This document shows, piece by piece, positions 34,201 to 46,147 of a stretch of 64,000 bases of DNA (positions within the stretch are counted from its first letter, which is position 1; every line of letters begins with the position of its first letter). The DNA is taken from the NCBI GenBank assembly GCA_014925825.1, contig JACGCK010000097.1, forward strand, positions 62,001 to 126,000, in the 5' to 3' direction. Source of the DNA: Pholiota molesta. Lineage: Eukaryota > Basidiomycota > Agaricomycetes > Agaricales > Strophariaceae. Position numbers and translations under genes: made by a program. The notes beneath the pieces were generated by a model. The model saw only the letters and a list, made by a program, of their open reading frames with translations, was not told the origin of the DNA and searched no databases.

Positions 34201-37200
34201 TTACTGAACAATTTTAATTGTGCACAACTTCGATGGCGTCAATAGATTGTCAGGCCCACTCAGTAATGGATGTCTCAGAGACAATATCTCTTCTTGAAAC
34301 CGCTGTGGTATTGTGGTTGATTCCCATGCATGGATATAGCTCGTTATTGACGGTACACACAAATCAGAGTGGACCATCAAAAATCGTGATGTCAGGCAAG
34401 TCTGCCTTCTTAAGAATGCTGTTCGTTCCACTTACAGCCTTGTTTTCCTTGATAGACTTCAGAGATCATGAATATCTGATGTGAGGTGCGCTATACACAA
34501 TCCATGAAGGTTGTTTTGTTTCTTGTTTTCTTTTCCATCACTCAACGTGTCGCCCGCGCCATTATTCTCAATGGGCCCGTATTGACGTTTTCAGTTATCT
34601 ATATCTCCCTATCCTTGCATCCATTATCCCATCAAGATCATCGTTCAGACCGTTTCACCGCATCATCCTCTCTCGCATATAATCAAACCATCATTGGCCT
34701 GGCTCGATTCAAAAGCCAATCTTCACGAGACTCTGCCTAGGGCGTCTAGCCCAAAATGAGCTTACCCAGCTCTATGAGCCCTCGGTTAGTGTAACCGCGC
34801 ACTGCGCAGTCAGAGCGCATGTGTATCACAAGTCTGCCCTCTGCGCATATCATGGTAACTGATGTCGATTCGTGAGTATACCGTTACAGATCCAGAGTGT
34901 GCTATACTCGTATCCCAGCTTCTAGCACTTCCTTTTTGCAGAAAGGCTGTCTGCCCTGATTTTATGTGGCTTGTTCGCGATTCGCGGACAGCATTTGACG
35001 CCCATTGCCCGAATATACCGATCAGTGCTATAATTAGCACCAATCCCAGCACCAACCCTCCGCCGATATCTATGCACACCACTCCCGGACCCACCGTTCT
35101 CAGGCATATGTCTTCTCTTTTTGCGATCGTTGTCGGATGGGCATATACATAGTTGACCAAGAGTCCCTCCTAGACTTTGCGCGTCGTAGGAGCACAATAT
35201 CTTCGTTGTGATTTGTGGGATTTGTTAGTTGAGCCCAACTTCGTTCAATGTGTAGTGTATGCTATCAACAATCAGAATTCCCTTGGCCTAGGGAAAATCG
35301 ATGATCATCATGAATATTGAATTGATGCTAGCCCGCCGTCAACGCTTTTGTGGTTTACAGCTAAATTTACCTGCGACACCATCGCATTCCGAAATCCTTC
35401 TTCCTTGAATCTCGTAGGAGTCGAATCATTGGCCTTGCCACGCTGTGGTTCTGCTCTCAAGAGCCATCTCAAATGTGGATGAGCGAAACCGAATCAAATT
35501 GACCTTGAGTGCGATTTGTGCATTATCTTTGTCGCACTTAGGCGCTACCCCACTCCATCCCAATCACGTCCGATTATCCAGAGCACGATGATCCTCGGTA
35601 ATCAAGGTATTATGGAAAGAGCATAGGTGTGATACTGTATTGATACCAACACAGTTCCGTAAAAATAGATCAGGGACGGCTGTCGATACGTCGAAGTACT
35701 CACCAACCCAAAAATACGAATGTTATCCCGCGCGAAAGGCGATCCTGAGGGTAATCAATATGGCTCCGCGATTCGCGACTTTGATTCAGAGAAGTCGCAA
35801 GAATGTGCACGAACTGAGGTGGTTTGTCTTATATCTTGAACCTCCAGAGTATTCGGCAGTGAGTAGATAATCCTTCGTGGAAAGAGGAAGACCAGCTACG
35901 GGTGGGGCGGAGTGCAGGTTAGTTTCGCCTTTGATATGTAGGACCGCCATATGACCATCGCAAGATAGATAGAAAGAGGAATGTTTCACACCGCGATTTG
36001 GACTAGGGCGCAAAAATATGGCGGACTCCTTGGGAGCGCGGACTCGGACTCCGGCCATAGCATAGATATCCCGGGAGATAATGGACGATACATTATACTT
36101 GACATAAGTAGCTTGAAGGGTAGTGTAGGAGGTGGGATGGAGGTGTCATCTATCTGGGCCCCAAATGCATTCAATCTTCCATACATGCTCAATATTTATT
36201 GCATCTTGGATAGTCCCTCAGCGCTAGCATGCATTGCACCCTGGTCAGTTCTAGCGCTCAAAATTGTACTTTCCGAGGAGAACGCAAGGACATTGAGGTC
36301 GATATTCCGCGGACATTGGAGTTTGTCGACCACATTTTAGAATCGTCGTCTATCTAATTCCGGCGTACTGTTTTCTATTTTTATTCTTCAGGGCGCAATT
36401 CCGTGTGCGTATATACTACACGCCTTTCTCCGTCTGTGGATTGGTCGAGGAAACCCAGTTGATGATTGCAGTATTAGCAAGGGACCACAGTAAATTATGA
36501 GCCTCATGATTTGCTCGGATTTTCAGGTCCTGTTTATTGAATTCACTACCTCGGATCCCCTCACCCCGAGTGCGAAGTCAAAGCGTGTACATTTCGTTCT
36601 GCTCAATACTTCTTTACTTTGTCCAGTAAGATGACATCTGCTCTACTTTGTGCCAGACCTTGAACATTCGACAGTACTAGTGCTATATTATTACTGGTGA
36701 AAGGATAGTTCAGTATTAATACGAGAATATCGCCGATCTCGCAGCCTTAGTTATTCTATAAACGCAAGTCCAAAGCATCCAGCAGCCGTTAATCTCTATA
36801 TCCAGCGCTAGTGGCTGTACTGCCTCCTCGCAAAAAAAAAGGAAGAAAAATCGCATTCATTTTTTGTCTGAATCTCTGGTCAACGTGTATTCCGTTGTTG
36901 GTCGGCTGCACAGTGCAGAGTTAATTACATGACGTGCCAGCTTACGAGAAGCGAAGAGTGCGGTAATATTATTATCTAGAGAGGATGAGGCAGATAGTAA
37001 TGAAATGAAGAGTAAACTCTGACACAGGTGACCTATCTCACAGTGAGCAATATTCTGTGAGTTGAGAGCAGCATCTTCTGCCCGTTCACGTGGAATCGTC
37101 ATTGGATTTAGCTTAATCATCCCAAAAACTACACTAAAACATTGAATTCGTTCATACAGACGCTTATAAAGCTAGCAACATCGGCTCTATGTAAAGCTAG

Positions 37201-40200
37201 CACAACTTGAGAAATTGTGAAAACGAGAGCCATTTTGATCGAAAGTGGCCCTCATTGGTCATGGAAGTCTGCTATCCATCTCATTCATCGGCGAGTCCAA
37301 ATGACAAATCCTTGAGCTGCAAAGGGTCCGGGAATGATTTTATACACGTCAGCCATTAGAAATACACTTTAATCCGGCAAGTGATAGCGACATATAAACG
37401 CCTAAAGTTCGCCTTCACATAATTACTTCCATGATGTCAGCAGCAACAAGTTGAGCGCCCGGGGAGGTAAAATACCCCGCATCATTCTTGACATAAATTG
37501 AATTTTGGCAATCATGTGCGTCGAACTGGCTCAATATTATATTATATAAAAACAGCAGTGTATGTATTCTTGAGAGGAACCGCTGTCCCAATCACAAGGA
37601 ACTCCGCCCTATAGTTTACAAGCCCAACATTTTGTTCGAATCTTGAACGCTGGAGCGCCGAATGACGAGGAACAAACCGCACGGATTAGGAGAGCAGCGA
37701 TGCGCAAGATTACTGCTCCTTGGAAGAAATAATTGTTGAAGCTTACATACCGAGCACACTTCGAGCGCTCCCCGTCTCGAGGAATATGAACTCGGTTTGT
37801 TGCTGAACTAATTGCTACTACGGCCCCAGCGCTGATAAAGAATTTAGTAGTTTTCTCAAGGAGATAAATAGTGCTTACCACAATATTACTGCCTTGCGTC
37901 CACGAAATGCAGCTCGAGCGCCTCTCGTAAATTGGTCGGAAATACCATGTGTTTGATAGTACAGGTCTGAGCCGCAGTTTATCTAAGTAGCACAGACGTA
38001 TCTCCAAGTCTGAACAATGTCATCCGAACTGGACGGACCTCAAGTCCATTACAATGCGGAGAGGCGACCCAGCTTGGTTAGGAATCCGTGATAACGCACG
38101 GGACAAGCTGGCCGGATGAACTTGCGCTCCGTCCGAGACGGCGAAGTCGGATACACCGACAAAAACTCGTTAAATGTCAACTCGCGAGAAACATGCCTGA
38201 AAAGGTCCATATGTAACAGTCAAACAGTGTTTGAGTGTCTTCCGATTGCGCATGGCGATATTCCTCCGCCTGCCTGAGAAACTCTCGACATAAACGGGTC
38301 TTAAGTGCGCATGGGAACAGCCGTAGAGGTTGAAGTTCTAGCAAGCTCTGTTGATCAGGTGGGCGCACTGAGAGAGGTCGAGAAAAGGGGCCACAACGTC
38401 GAGGTGGCGCATGTCCAGCAGTGGCAATGGATCCGCAGCGTAAGAGGGGCCCGAATAGAATGGCGCAGTGTGCAGCGTTTGCAATCGGAAGCGGGGATGG
38501 ACTGGCGCTGAGGGATGCTCCTTGATGAATGCGGGACGAACTGCCCCTTGTGTATTCTGCGAGATCTGTACGTAAATCGTTCATTACTTGGGCATCATTC
38601 GCCGTAGATGGGATGATCAGGTACAGGCGTCAGATTCAGCTAGGATCTGGCAAGCTTGAAGGTAAATTCGCGAGAATTCGAGCGACGCTGAAGGATATCG
38701 AGCGTGATCCGCTGGACATAGGGACGCTGATGGATTTCATTTCAGTGACACTTAGAATATCTGTATTGAAGAACACAATCAGCGGAACTTTTCAGATATT
38801 TATACGTACTCCGCCTAGAAAGATAGAAAGATAGAAAGCATAATATAGCGATGGATAATTAATATTAAGTGGCGTACTGTATGAGCTGTTCCGTTTTCCA
38901 TATTTCTGTGAGCAGAAGTCTTTTCAGATAATTAATGATGATAGAGTTACGGATATCCTACCTCCATGTAACAGCAACGGACGGTGGCGTCGTAAACAAC
39001 TTCTCTTGAGTGCAATTTCGCTGGCGGAGTGTCTCCGTAGAAACGTAAAATGAAGGTGGTTTTTTTTTCTATCTTGAGGTCTTCCGCAATAGGTGGTGAA
39101 AGGAACAAGGCCGCCCTCCGTTCGACGGTGGCGCAGGGAGCCAGCTCTTTCGATGTGTTTCTGCTGGCAATAGTAGATCGGGTATCAACATGAGCTGGTT
39201 CAGCGGGAGATCGACATGCCAGGCCTCAGGACGCGAGTAGGAGCGAGAGTGGCTGCAGCACAGTCTAGACAGAGGACACAGATTGAAAGAAGCTGGCGTT
39301 GCTGAATGACCGCAGATCTCTCGAAAACAATGTTCTAGCCGCCAGCGGCCGAGAGACATAGACTATGGAAACAGTGTCGATGATGCTCTTTTCTTCAGCG
39401 CATATTGAGAGCGAAGCCTTGTGCCACTATCTCTGGCGATTTGGAAATTTCGCTGTGGAGAAGGATTGCTCCAGGCCTTGAGGCACCCACTTAAGCGTGT
39501 CCGTGTCAGGCACTGTAGCTCCTCCGGATTCCGGAATTTGGAAGAACAGCGGGGCAGAACAACATTGTGGTCGAGAGTCGAGCCCATGACTCTTTTTATA
39601 AACATGTCAGATCTTCTGGAGACCTTTGCCTAGCCAATAGAATAGAAAGAAAATGGAAAGAACGGTTTGCGCGAGGGGGGCGTGTCATAAAACACTGAGG
39701 TAATCATTTCTCACAATCATGTGGTATGTTCTAGATCCTTACATCGACTCCAACTTGATTGGCTTGATGTCAAAGCGTCTCATCGATTCTCTTTCACTCA
39801 CTTAAGCTTACCACCACCATTGAAATGCTCTAGAACTCCAAACCCTCCGATGTTATGAAGGCGTGATTTCATCAAAATTGTCTAGAATTTCCAGGATGGC
39901 AGGGAAACTGGCTTCATGCAAATTCGGTTCACAACACGAGCAGTGTTTGTGAACCCTAGACTCGCAAGCGTTCGGTACGATCTGAGCTATGGGTACCATT
40001 GATTGGATCTGGGCCGGGACAGCTCGCAATGAATCTCTAGGAATCGTGCTTGTCTCCAAATACTTCTGGCCTCATTATCATTGATAGCTGCGACGACGTG
40101 CCGCTTCTGAGTTGATATAGACATGCCATAGTCCAAACAGGCAGCACAATCACTTCCAGTCTGGTTTCGTCGCGCTTGGACGTTTTCACGGGCCTCTGTT

Positions 40201-40600
40201 CACCGCATTTTACTGCTCCGTGACGATGGCTCTCGTGGTCGTCCTCGCATTGTGGCTTGGATAACATCAGGTATAGCGAAACTTCTAGTCATCATAACCG
40301 CCTCGCTTCTTCTGCGAGCCATGCTCCTTTTAAAGCTACAACAATGCCCGGGATATATTAACAGGACAATTAATGTCATGCACACGTACTGGCGACCTGT
40401 ACAGAACCACCCGGCGCTGGATCTCATGCGAATCTGCAGTCTTCGGGCGGACTTCTTTTTGAGATCCACTACTTACTATACTGGGGGCACAATGAGAACT
40501 CAGGAGTGCAACCTATCTGGAGACCGGTGCTATTGAATCTCTGAATCTACGTCCTATATTACTTAGCGCATAGTATACTTATGATGAAATTTGTTACAGA
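31299..40600. other. gene-poor region, nothing supported
   Basis: About 9.3 kb without a recognisable gene. The longest open frame (minus strand, 32499-33104, 201 codons) overlaps frames on the other strand and has no family features. Short frames at 38177-38584, 39069-39359 and 39853-40059 (minus) are equally unsupported. No tRNA with a believable cloverleaf was found. Confidence 0.45.
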
Positions 40601-41056
40601 CATTTGAGAAACCGTGTCTATTTTGTCCAATGATTGCAGATAAACATCGCTCCTGCGTCTACTATCTCACTAACTAAACATCTCGAACCCGACCTTTTCC
40701 TATCCTTCGAACTGGCGTTACTCTTTCCGTTTACCCCAGCTCGGACTCCCAATCCCCGAAGCTCACCTACCCAACCAATTAATCATAGGGCCACAGGTTT
40801 AACGTCAAATTTGCAAGCTGATTTATCTGTCAGCAAAGGAAATCTTCCACCTCCCGAGGTACTTACCTCGGAATAAGCATTGCACCCTATACCATATCGA
40901 CGCGCAATCAACGCGCGTCTGTACAGTGTACTCACTTTGGAAATGAGTGTGAGAAAAAGGCCAAACAGCTGCAAGCGCGTCAGCGCGCGTGGACTGTTTG
41001 TTTCCCACGATCCTACACCTTGTTCTCGTCGTCTCCGTATCCCACAAACTAACCAC

Positions 41057-43119
41057 ATGCCCACATCTGCGCGCAAGAGCAGTGTCGGCGGCGCGCGTCG
41101 CGGCCCTCAAAAGGCGCACATCCCATATCGCGGCGACAACCCCGAAGTCGGCAAGAAGACAGGTATCGCGGTGCAGCATGTGGAACGCAAATCCGACGGC
41201 TTCGAGCCTTTCGAGGAGCTCCTCCAGCAGGCTGACGGACGCACGCCGCCGCGACCCAAGTCCCGGAAGAAGAAAAGTCTCGCGATGATGGACCGCTATG
41301 AGGATGATTACGACGAGGAGGACGGCGAAATCAGCATGCAGCTCGACAGTGCGTCTCCAAAATTAAGATCATTTTCTCACTTATTTTATTCACGCACGAT
41401 CGACGCGCCTTAGGTCCTGTGCATCATCTGGTGAACATGCGCCCGCCTACTACACCTACCACTGCCGGCCGCCGTAAATCCTCCATCCGCCCTGTGGCCC
41501 GCACCTCTGACGTCGACTTCGATAAGATCCCGTCCCCGCGACCGCTCCATTCCACGCAACGGTCCAGCAAAAACGCTGGCCCCGGCCCTTCTAGTCTCTC
41601 CCACTCTGTCCGTGCACGCGAAGTCGAACCCGACTCCGATTCGCCTAACGAAGACGCCGGTGACATCTATGGCGACTATAATAATATGGACAATGGTGGA
41701 TTCGACGACTATGCTCCGGATGAGACAAGGACTCCTACTCAAGCATCTGCGCAAAAGAAGAAAAGCTTCGGGCGGATTGATGAAGACGTTGAGGAAAGCG
41801 AGGGGAAGAGGGGGTTGGACAGGAGTCGGAACCAGAGCCGGAACCACCACAAGAAAGCCGGTCGAAGCAGAAGCAGGTCAATGGCAAGCAAAAGGCGCCA
41901 GCCAGAGAGCCATCGGAGGACAGCCACGAAGAGGAGTTCGAAGCCGAAATTGCACAGGGACTCGAGATGTGGTCTCGATCCGGGCAGCGATGAAGAGGAA
42001 GAGGAAACGCCTCAGCCACCGCCGAAAAAAGCCAAAGTCGTCCCGGAGAAGAAGCCACCTGGCCCGAAAACGGCGAGTCGAGGGAAGAAGGAGAACAAAC
42101 CGCTGCGAGAGGGCGTCAGACGGAGCCAGCGCGAGCACTATGCACCGTTGGAGTATTGGCGCGGCGAAAAGTTGGTATATGGACGCAGCAGGAATTCAGG
42201 ACCTATCCTCGTGCCTCAGATCAAGGAAATCGTCCGGATACCTAAGGAGCACTCACTACCCCTTGGTGGCAAGCGGAAACGCGGGTCAACACGAGCTCGA
42301 AGTCGAAGTCAAGTCGTAGATGCGGACGAGGATGCTATCCCGCCTGCCCTCCCTGTGGTCAACCCCGAAGAAGGATGGGACGATGATACCCAAGCTGTGT
42401 GTACAGTGGTACACTACACTTCGAAAGAAGAAGTCGAGCGCCGTATGTATTTCTCTTATTTCGTTTATTTTCATCCTTCTCAATGGTGTTTTCAATAGGT
42501 ATTGCGTGGACGGCGAAGATGGTCGAGCCAGAATGGCAGTAGATCGTAGTTGGTCTTTCGATAAGATCTTTGGTGATGACGAATTCATCGCAGCTGGTCA
42601 ACTCATTATACCGCCTCGCGGCCGCAAACCAAGTAAAGCGGCCAAAGATAATACATATGTAAGCCCTCTCATCCAATGTTCGAAAAAGACTAAGAACTCA
42701 TGATGTAACTACCTAGATTTTCTACGTCCTCTCAGGCGCCGTAAATTTCAAGATTCACGAAACATCGATGATTCTTGCGACCGGCGGCATGTTCATGGTC
42801 CCAAGAGGCAAGCAAATCCTCCCTTTCGTATCATCTAGGACATCCCACTTACCCACCACCTAATCTTCCAGGAAACACGTACCTCATCGAGAACATCTCC
42901 AACCGCGACGCCAAGCTCTTCTTCACGCAGGCGCGCAAGGTGGAGATGAACGACGCGGAGCGGGCCGCGAAGGCAGAGCACATCGCGGAGTCGCAGCGGC
43001 GCAAGTCGATCGTGCGCTCGTCCTCCGCGGGCGCGCCGGCGAGTGTGAAGACGGGGCCGCCCACGGGCGCCGCGCGCGCGAAGTCGTTGGCCGTACTGCC
43101 GTCCACGTCGCGGTCGTGA
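41057..43119 (+). CDS. MIF2: CENP-C/Mif2 inner kinetochore protein with C-terminal cupin
   Basis: CENP-C binds the CENP-A nucleosome and organises the inner kinetochore. Exons 41057-41348, 41414-42442, 42499-42658, 42717-42807 and 42872-43119, about 606 residues. The N-terminus (PTSARKSSVGGARRGPQKAH) is basic as in Mif2. The CENP-C signature RRSQREHYAPLEYWRGEK sits near residue 335. The C-terminal cupin dimerisation domain follows (WSFDKIFGDDEF; FYVLSGAVNFKIHET; MFMVPRGNTYLIENIS). The last intron (42808-42871) needs a GC donor (GCAAGC) to give the invariant MVPRGN. The frame needs one added base near 42532 (GAATGG) or it stops just before the cupin. Between 41802 and 41984 two frames are open; the alternative, acidic one (EEEGVGQESEPEPEPP) looks more authentic and needs a lost and a regained base. 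Confidence 0.92.
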
Positions 43120-44018
43120 TTTCGTGTATGGTGGTTGTGCTCTCATCTGTATTGTAGGTAGTGCGTTTCGCTCGGAATACTTTCTATTGGATGATTTTTC
43201 TTTATCTTTATTTCTGGCTTTCTGACTATTCATTTTTTTTTTCATTCTGCTTTGCATTGTATTTTATCACCGTGGCCATCCAGTTCTACCAATATGTGTA
43301 ATGACATTGGCTGACCACTGCTCCGAATTGATTCACTCCGATACGGTGCAGAAAAGCGTCGTTGTAAGCCAATCAAAATTCAAGTGATTCCTCGATATTG
43401 GACTCGGACAGGGACTTGTAGGCAATATGCTGGATACTATTCGTGTATGTACTGAATTGTAGCATACTATGTATGCATAATCTGAAAGCTTTGTAGGATA
43501 GTAATCTGAAAGCTTTTAGGGATAAGGATAACGCTTGCAGATGCCTCAAGTGGTTCATCGACCTCGTCGATCGATGAAAGCGCGCCACATCCAGAACAAA
43601 ATTGAGACGCACATCCACGGCCTAGCCGAAATACTGAAGGAGGGGATGAACTGAAGTGTTGTTCTGCCTCGGAAACAAGCTCCCAACAAAATGAGTACCA
43701 TGATATAGTGCCGGAAAAAGTAGACAATTGTCGTGCAGGATGAGTCCCATGTTCTAATGCCTGAATTATGCCCATGCTTGAGGAACGACGAACGGCGCTA
43801 TGTTGATTATGGGGACCATAGTTCGCTGATAGTCCTGGACGATTTATTAGGTATCCTCTAGAAAGGACCTCTATTTTCCGCTTGACAATGTAGATATGAG
43901 GATGTAGATAGATATTGAAAACAAGATGTAGGTCAAAATAGCCTCGAAGAAGGTAGTTTGGACGAACAATATAGGTTAAAATACACTGAGTGGTGACGTG
44001 TTGGATACAAACGCAGAG
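43120..44018. other. intergenic between convergent genes
   Basis: Holds the 3' ends of CENP-C (plus) and the tRNA thiouridylase (minus). A 15-base word, AATCTGAAAGCTTTT-like, is repeated at about 43478 and 43503. No gene supported. Confidence 0.5.
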
Positions 44019-45641
44019 TTATGACGCTGAAATGATGACGCCCGAGCCCAAACACCAATCGCCATCCCAGAGAGCTGCTACTTGGCCAGGTGTTACAGCG
44101 TGCTGCGGACTTTCACATTCGATGGTCAAACCACCATCTTCGGCCCTTTATATAGCATTAGTACGCAGAACGACGCAGAAATCATTTTCCACCTACCTGC
44201 GAACTATACATGGAGTTGATTCCATGCGGTAGCGGTGTTGGAGGTGTAGACGCGCCCCTTCTGGAAGGTCTATCCCAGCAGGAGGAGCGTCTCTCCATAT
44301 CCAACCAAAGTCACGCACGCGAAGGGTATGAGAATACAGAGATTCGTGGGTGCTGTGGGCAAAACAATGAGAAATGCATTGAAGCTCAGGGGATTTTGCT
44401 GACCTTCCGGCGACAAGGTATATTGTGTTGGTCTCCACATCTTTACCCCCGACAAACATCCTCTGTTCCATGCCTGGTACCCGCGCGTTCTGGCCAAGGG
44501 TATAATTCCACAACCCCGAGTGTTGTCCAACAACCTTGCCAGTCAGCTTATCAACAATTGGGCCGGGATTGGGTGTGATATACGAAGCTACATAAATAGC
44601 AGGTGTCAAAACCGTGTTTGAATCTTTGGGAAAGACGTACCGAGAAAGCCATTAAATTTAGACTTTTTGCCTACGAAACAGATCCCGACACTGTCTCGAC
44701 GTTCTGCAGTGGCTAGTTTGTGTTGCTTTGCTATCTCTCTGACTTCGGGTTTCGTCAGATGTCCAATAGGAAAGAGGGCACGTCGAAGGCCCGCTTCGGA
44801 TATTGCAGACATGAAATATGTTTGGTCTTTGTGATGATCGACTGGTCGAATAAGTTTGGGACGAGGACTATCAGGAGAATCCGACCATGATTTGGATGCG
44901 TAGTGACCTGAAACCGTGTCATTAGATGCTAGAATAAGTTGACGGCGAAAGGGAGCTACTTACCCGTTGCAAACCAAGCATCCTGATAGGTTCCAGGATG
45001 TTGAGGCAACCTTTCTAACAGTGCACCAAACTTTATTTCTCTGAGAAGATGATATAAAATACGGTGCATGTGCAAGAAAAAACTCACTTATTGCACCATA
45101 CATCAGGATTCGGAGAGAGGCCTGACTCCCAGTCGCGTAAGGACGGCTCGAACACCCGGTTCCAATATTGTTGTGATAGATCAATCTAGTTCTGAAGCCG
45201 TTAGAAGGATAAGACGGCTATAATTCAACGACGTACCAATTCGCATGGGAGATCAAGTTGTTTGCACACACGTTGAACATCCTCCCAGTCTTTCTCCCAT
45301 TCGCATCCTTTGTCATTGGCGAATTCGTCTCTCGTATCCCAGTTCCGCATATATATGGCGGAAAGATCATAGTCCTAATAAATGCCGGTCAGCAAGAAAG
45401 ACGCGCTTCACAATCCATAGTGCACACTTTTTGGGCTAGTAGCAGTGCAGTCACCGAGGAATCCACGCCGCCTGACATCCCGACGACAACTAAGCGCAGT
45501 CAGACTGAGTTCGTTCGAAAGACATTCCTACTGACCTCTTTCTCCTTTCTTGGGCACCGTCCCTGTCGCATGGGAAGCAAATCTTCGAGTGAAGTATGCT
45601 TGAATTCCTCGATGAAAGTGAGTTCTAGATAGGTGCAACAT
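44019..45641 (-). CDS. SLM3: Mitochondrial tRNA-specific 2-thiouridylase (MnmA/TRMU family)
   Basis: Installs the 2-thio group on the wobble uridine of mitochondrial tRNAs for Lys, Glu and Gln. Nine exons: 45641-45536, 45489-45428, 45374-45237, 45185-45088, 45040-44964, 44907-44641, 44587-44404, 44352-44197, 44145-44019; exact frame, 404 residues. The N-terminus is Arg/His-rich without acidic residues until residue 32, fitting a mitochondrial presequence. Family motifs in order: PP-loop VVVGMSGGVDSSVTALL, YMRNWDTRDE, the catalytic-Cys segment NPDVWCNKEIKFG, TGHYAS, VDHHKDQTYFMS, the second catalytic Cys in DSVGICFVG, GKVVGQHSGLWNYTLGQ, and the C-terminal barrel VTPGQVAALWDGDWCLGSG. All introns are GT-AG and no frame break is present. 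Divergent from the DUF4139 gene. Confidence 0.95.
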
Positions 45642-46147
45642 GTTGGAGAACAAAGCGAGATTATTGGAGTATCATGCGGTATACAAGAAGTCGAATAACA
45701 GAAGCCAAAACTTTGCTAAAAGTTCAAAATTACAGAAGCCTATAAGCACTCTCGATCACGTGGCTTATGGCTTATGCCTCGCCAACGCGCGGCCGCCAAC
45801 AGTTACATAGTACTGAGTACAGAGCTCCCATGGCCAGTAGCTCCCTTCATGAAGTTCTCCTCTTCCACTTTGCTTCCACTGGTGATGATACGTAACATTT
45901 GGAGGGCTTTCCTTTTTACGTGTATGAATCAACGGAACGCAGTGGTAACGACAAGATAACGATCAATGCCGCGCACTGATGAAGTACGAGACAACCATTA
46001 TGTTGTAATTTTGGACTTGCCTCGTTCCCAGCTCGTTCCCACTTTTCAGTTTCCGACTACACCGGTGTACCGTGTCAAATACTTAAATCGAGGAGTGCGA
46101 TTTAATCAGCGCTCATACCGTCTGCCACCTACCTGGTTTCAATCTCT
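45642..46147. promoter_or_regulatory. divergent promoter region thiouridylase / DUF4139 gene
   Basis: 506 bp between divergent start codons. It includes one CACGTG-type E-box (near 45758) and a GCGGCCGC word at 45789. Assignment of these to either gene is a guess. Confidence 0.45.

Noticed and set aside
39880..40010. tRNA-like words on the minus strand (TAGCTCAG and GGGTTCA)
   Set aside because: The stems do not pair into a cloverleaf and the spacing is wrong.
16903..41056. Idea that the gene-poor block is the centromere because CENP-C is adjacent
   Set aside because: The position of the CENP-C gene says nothing about the centromere, and no centromere-type repeat or retroelement cluster was seen.
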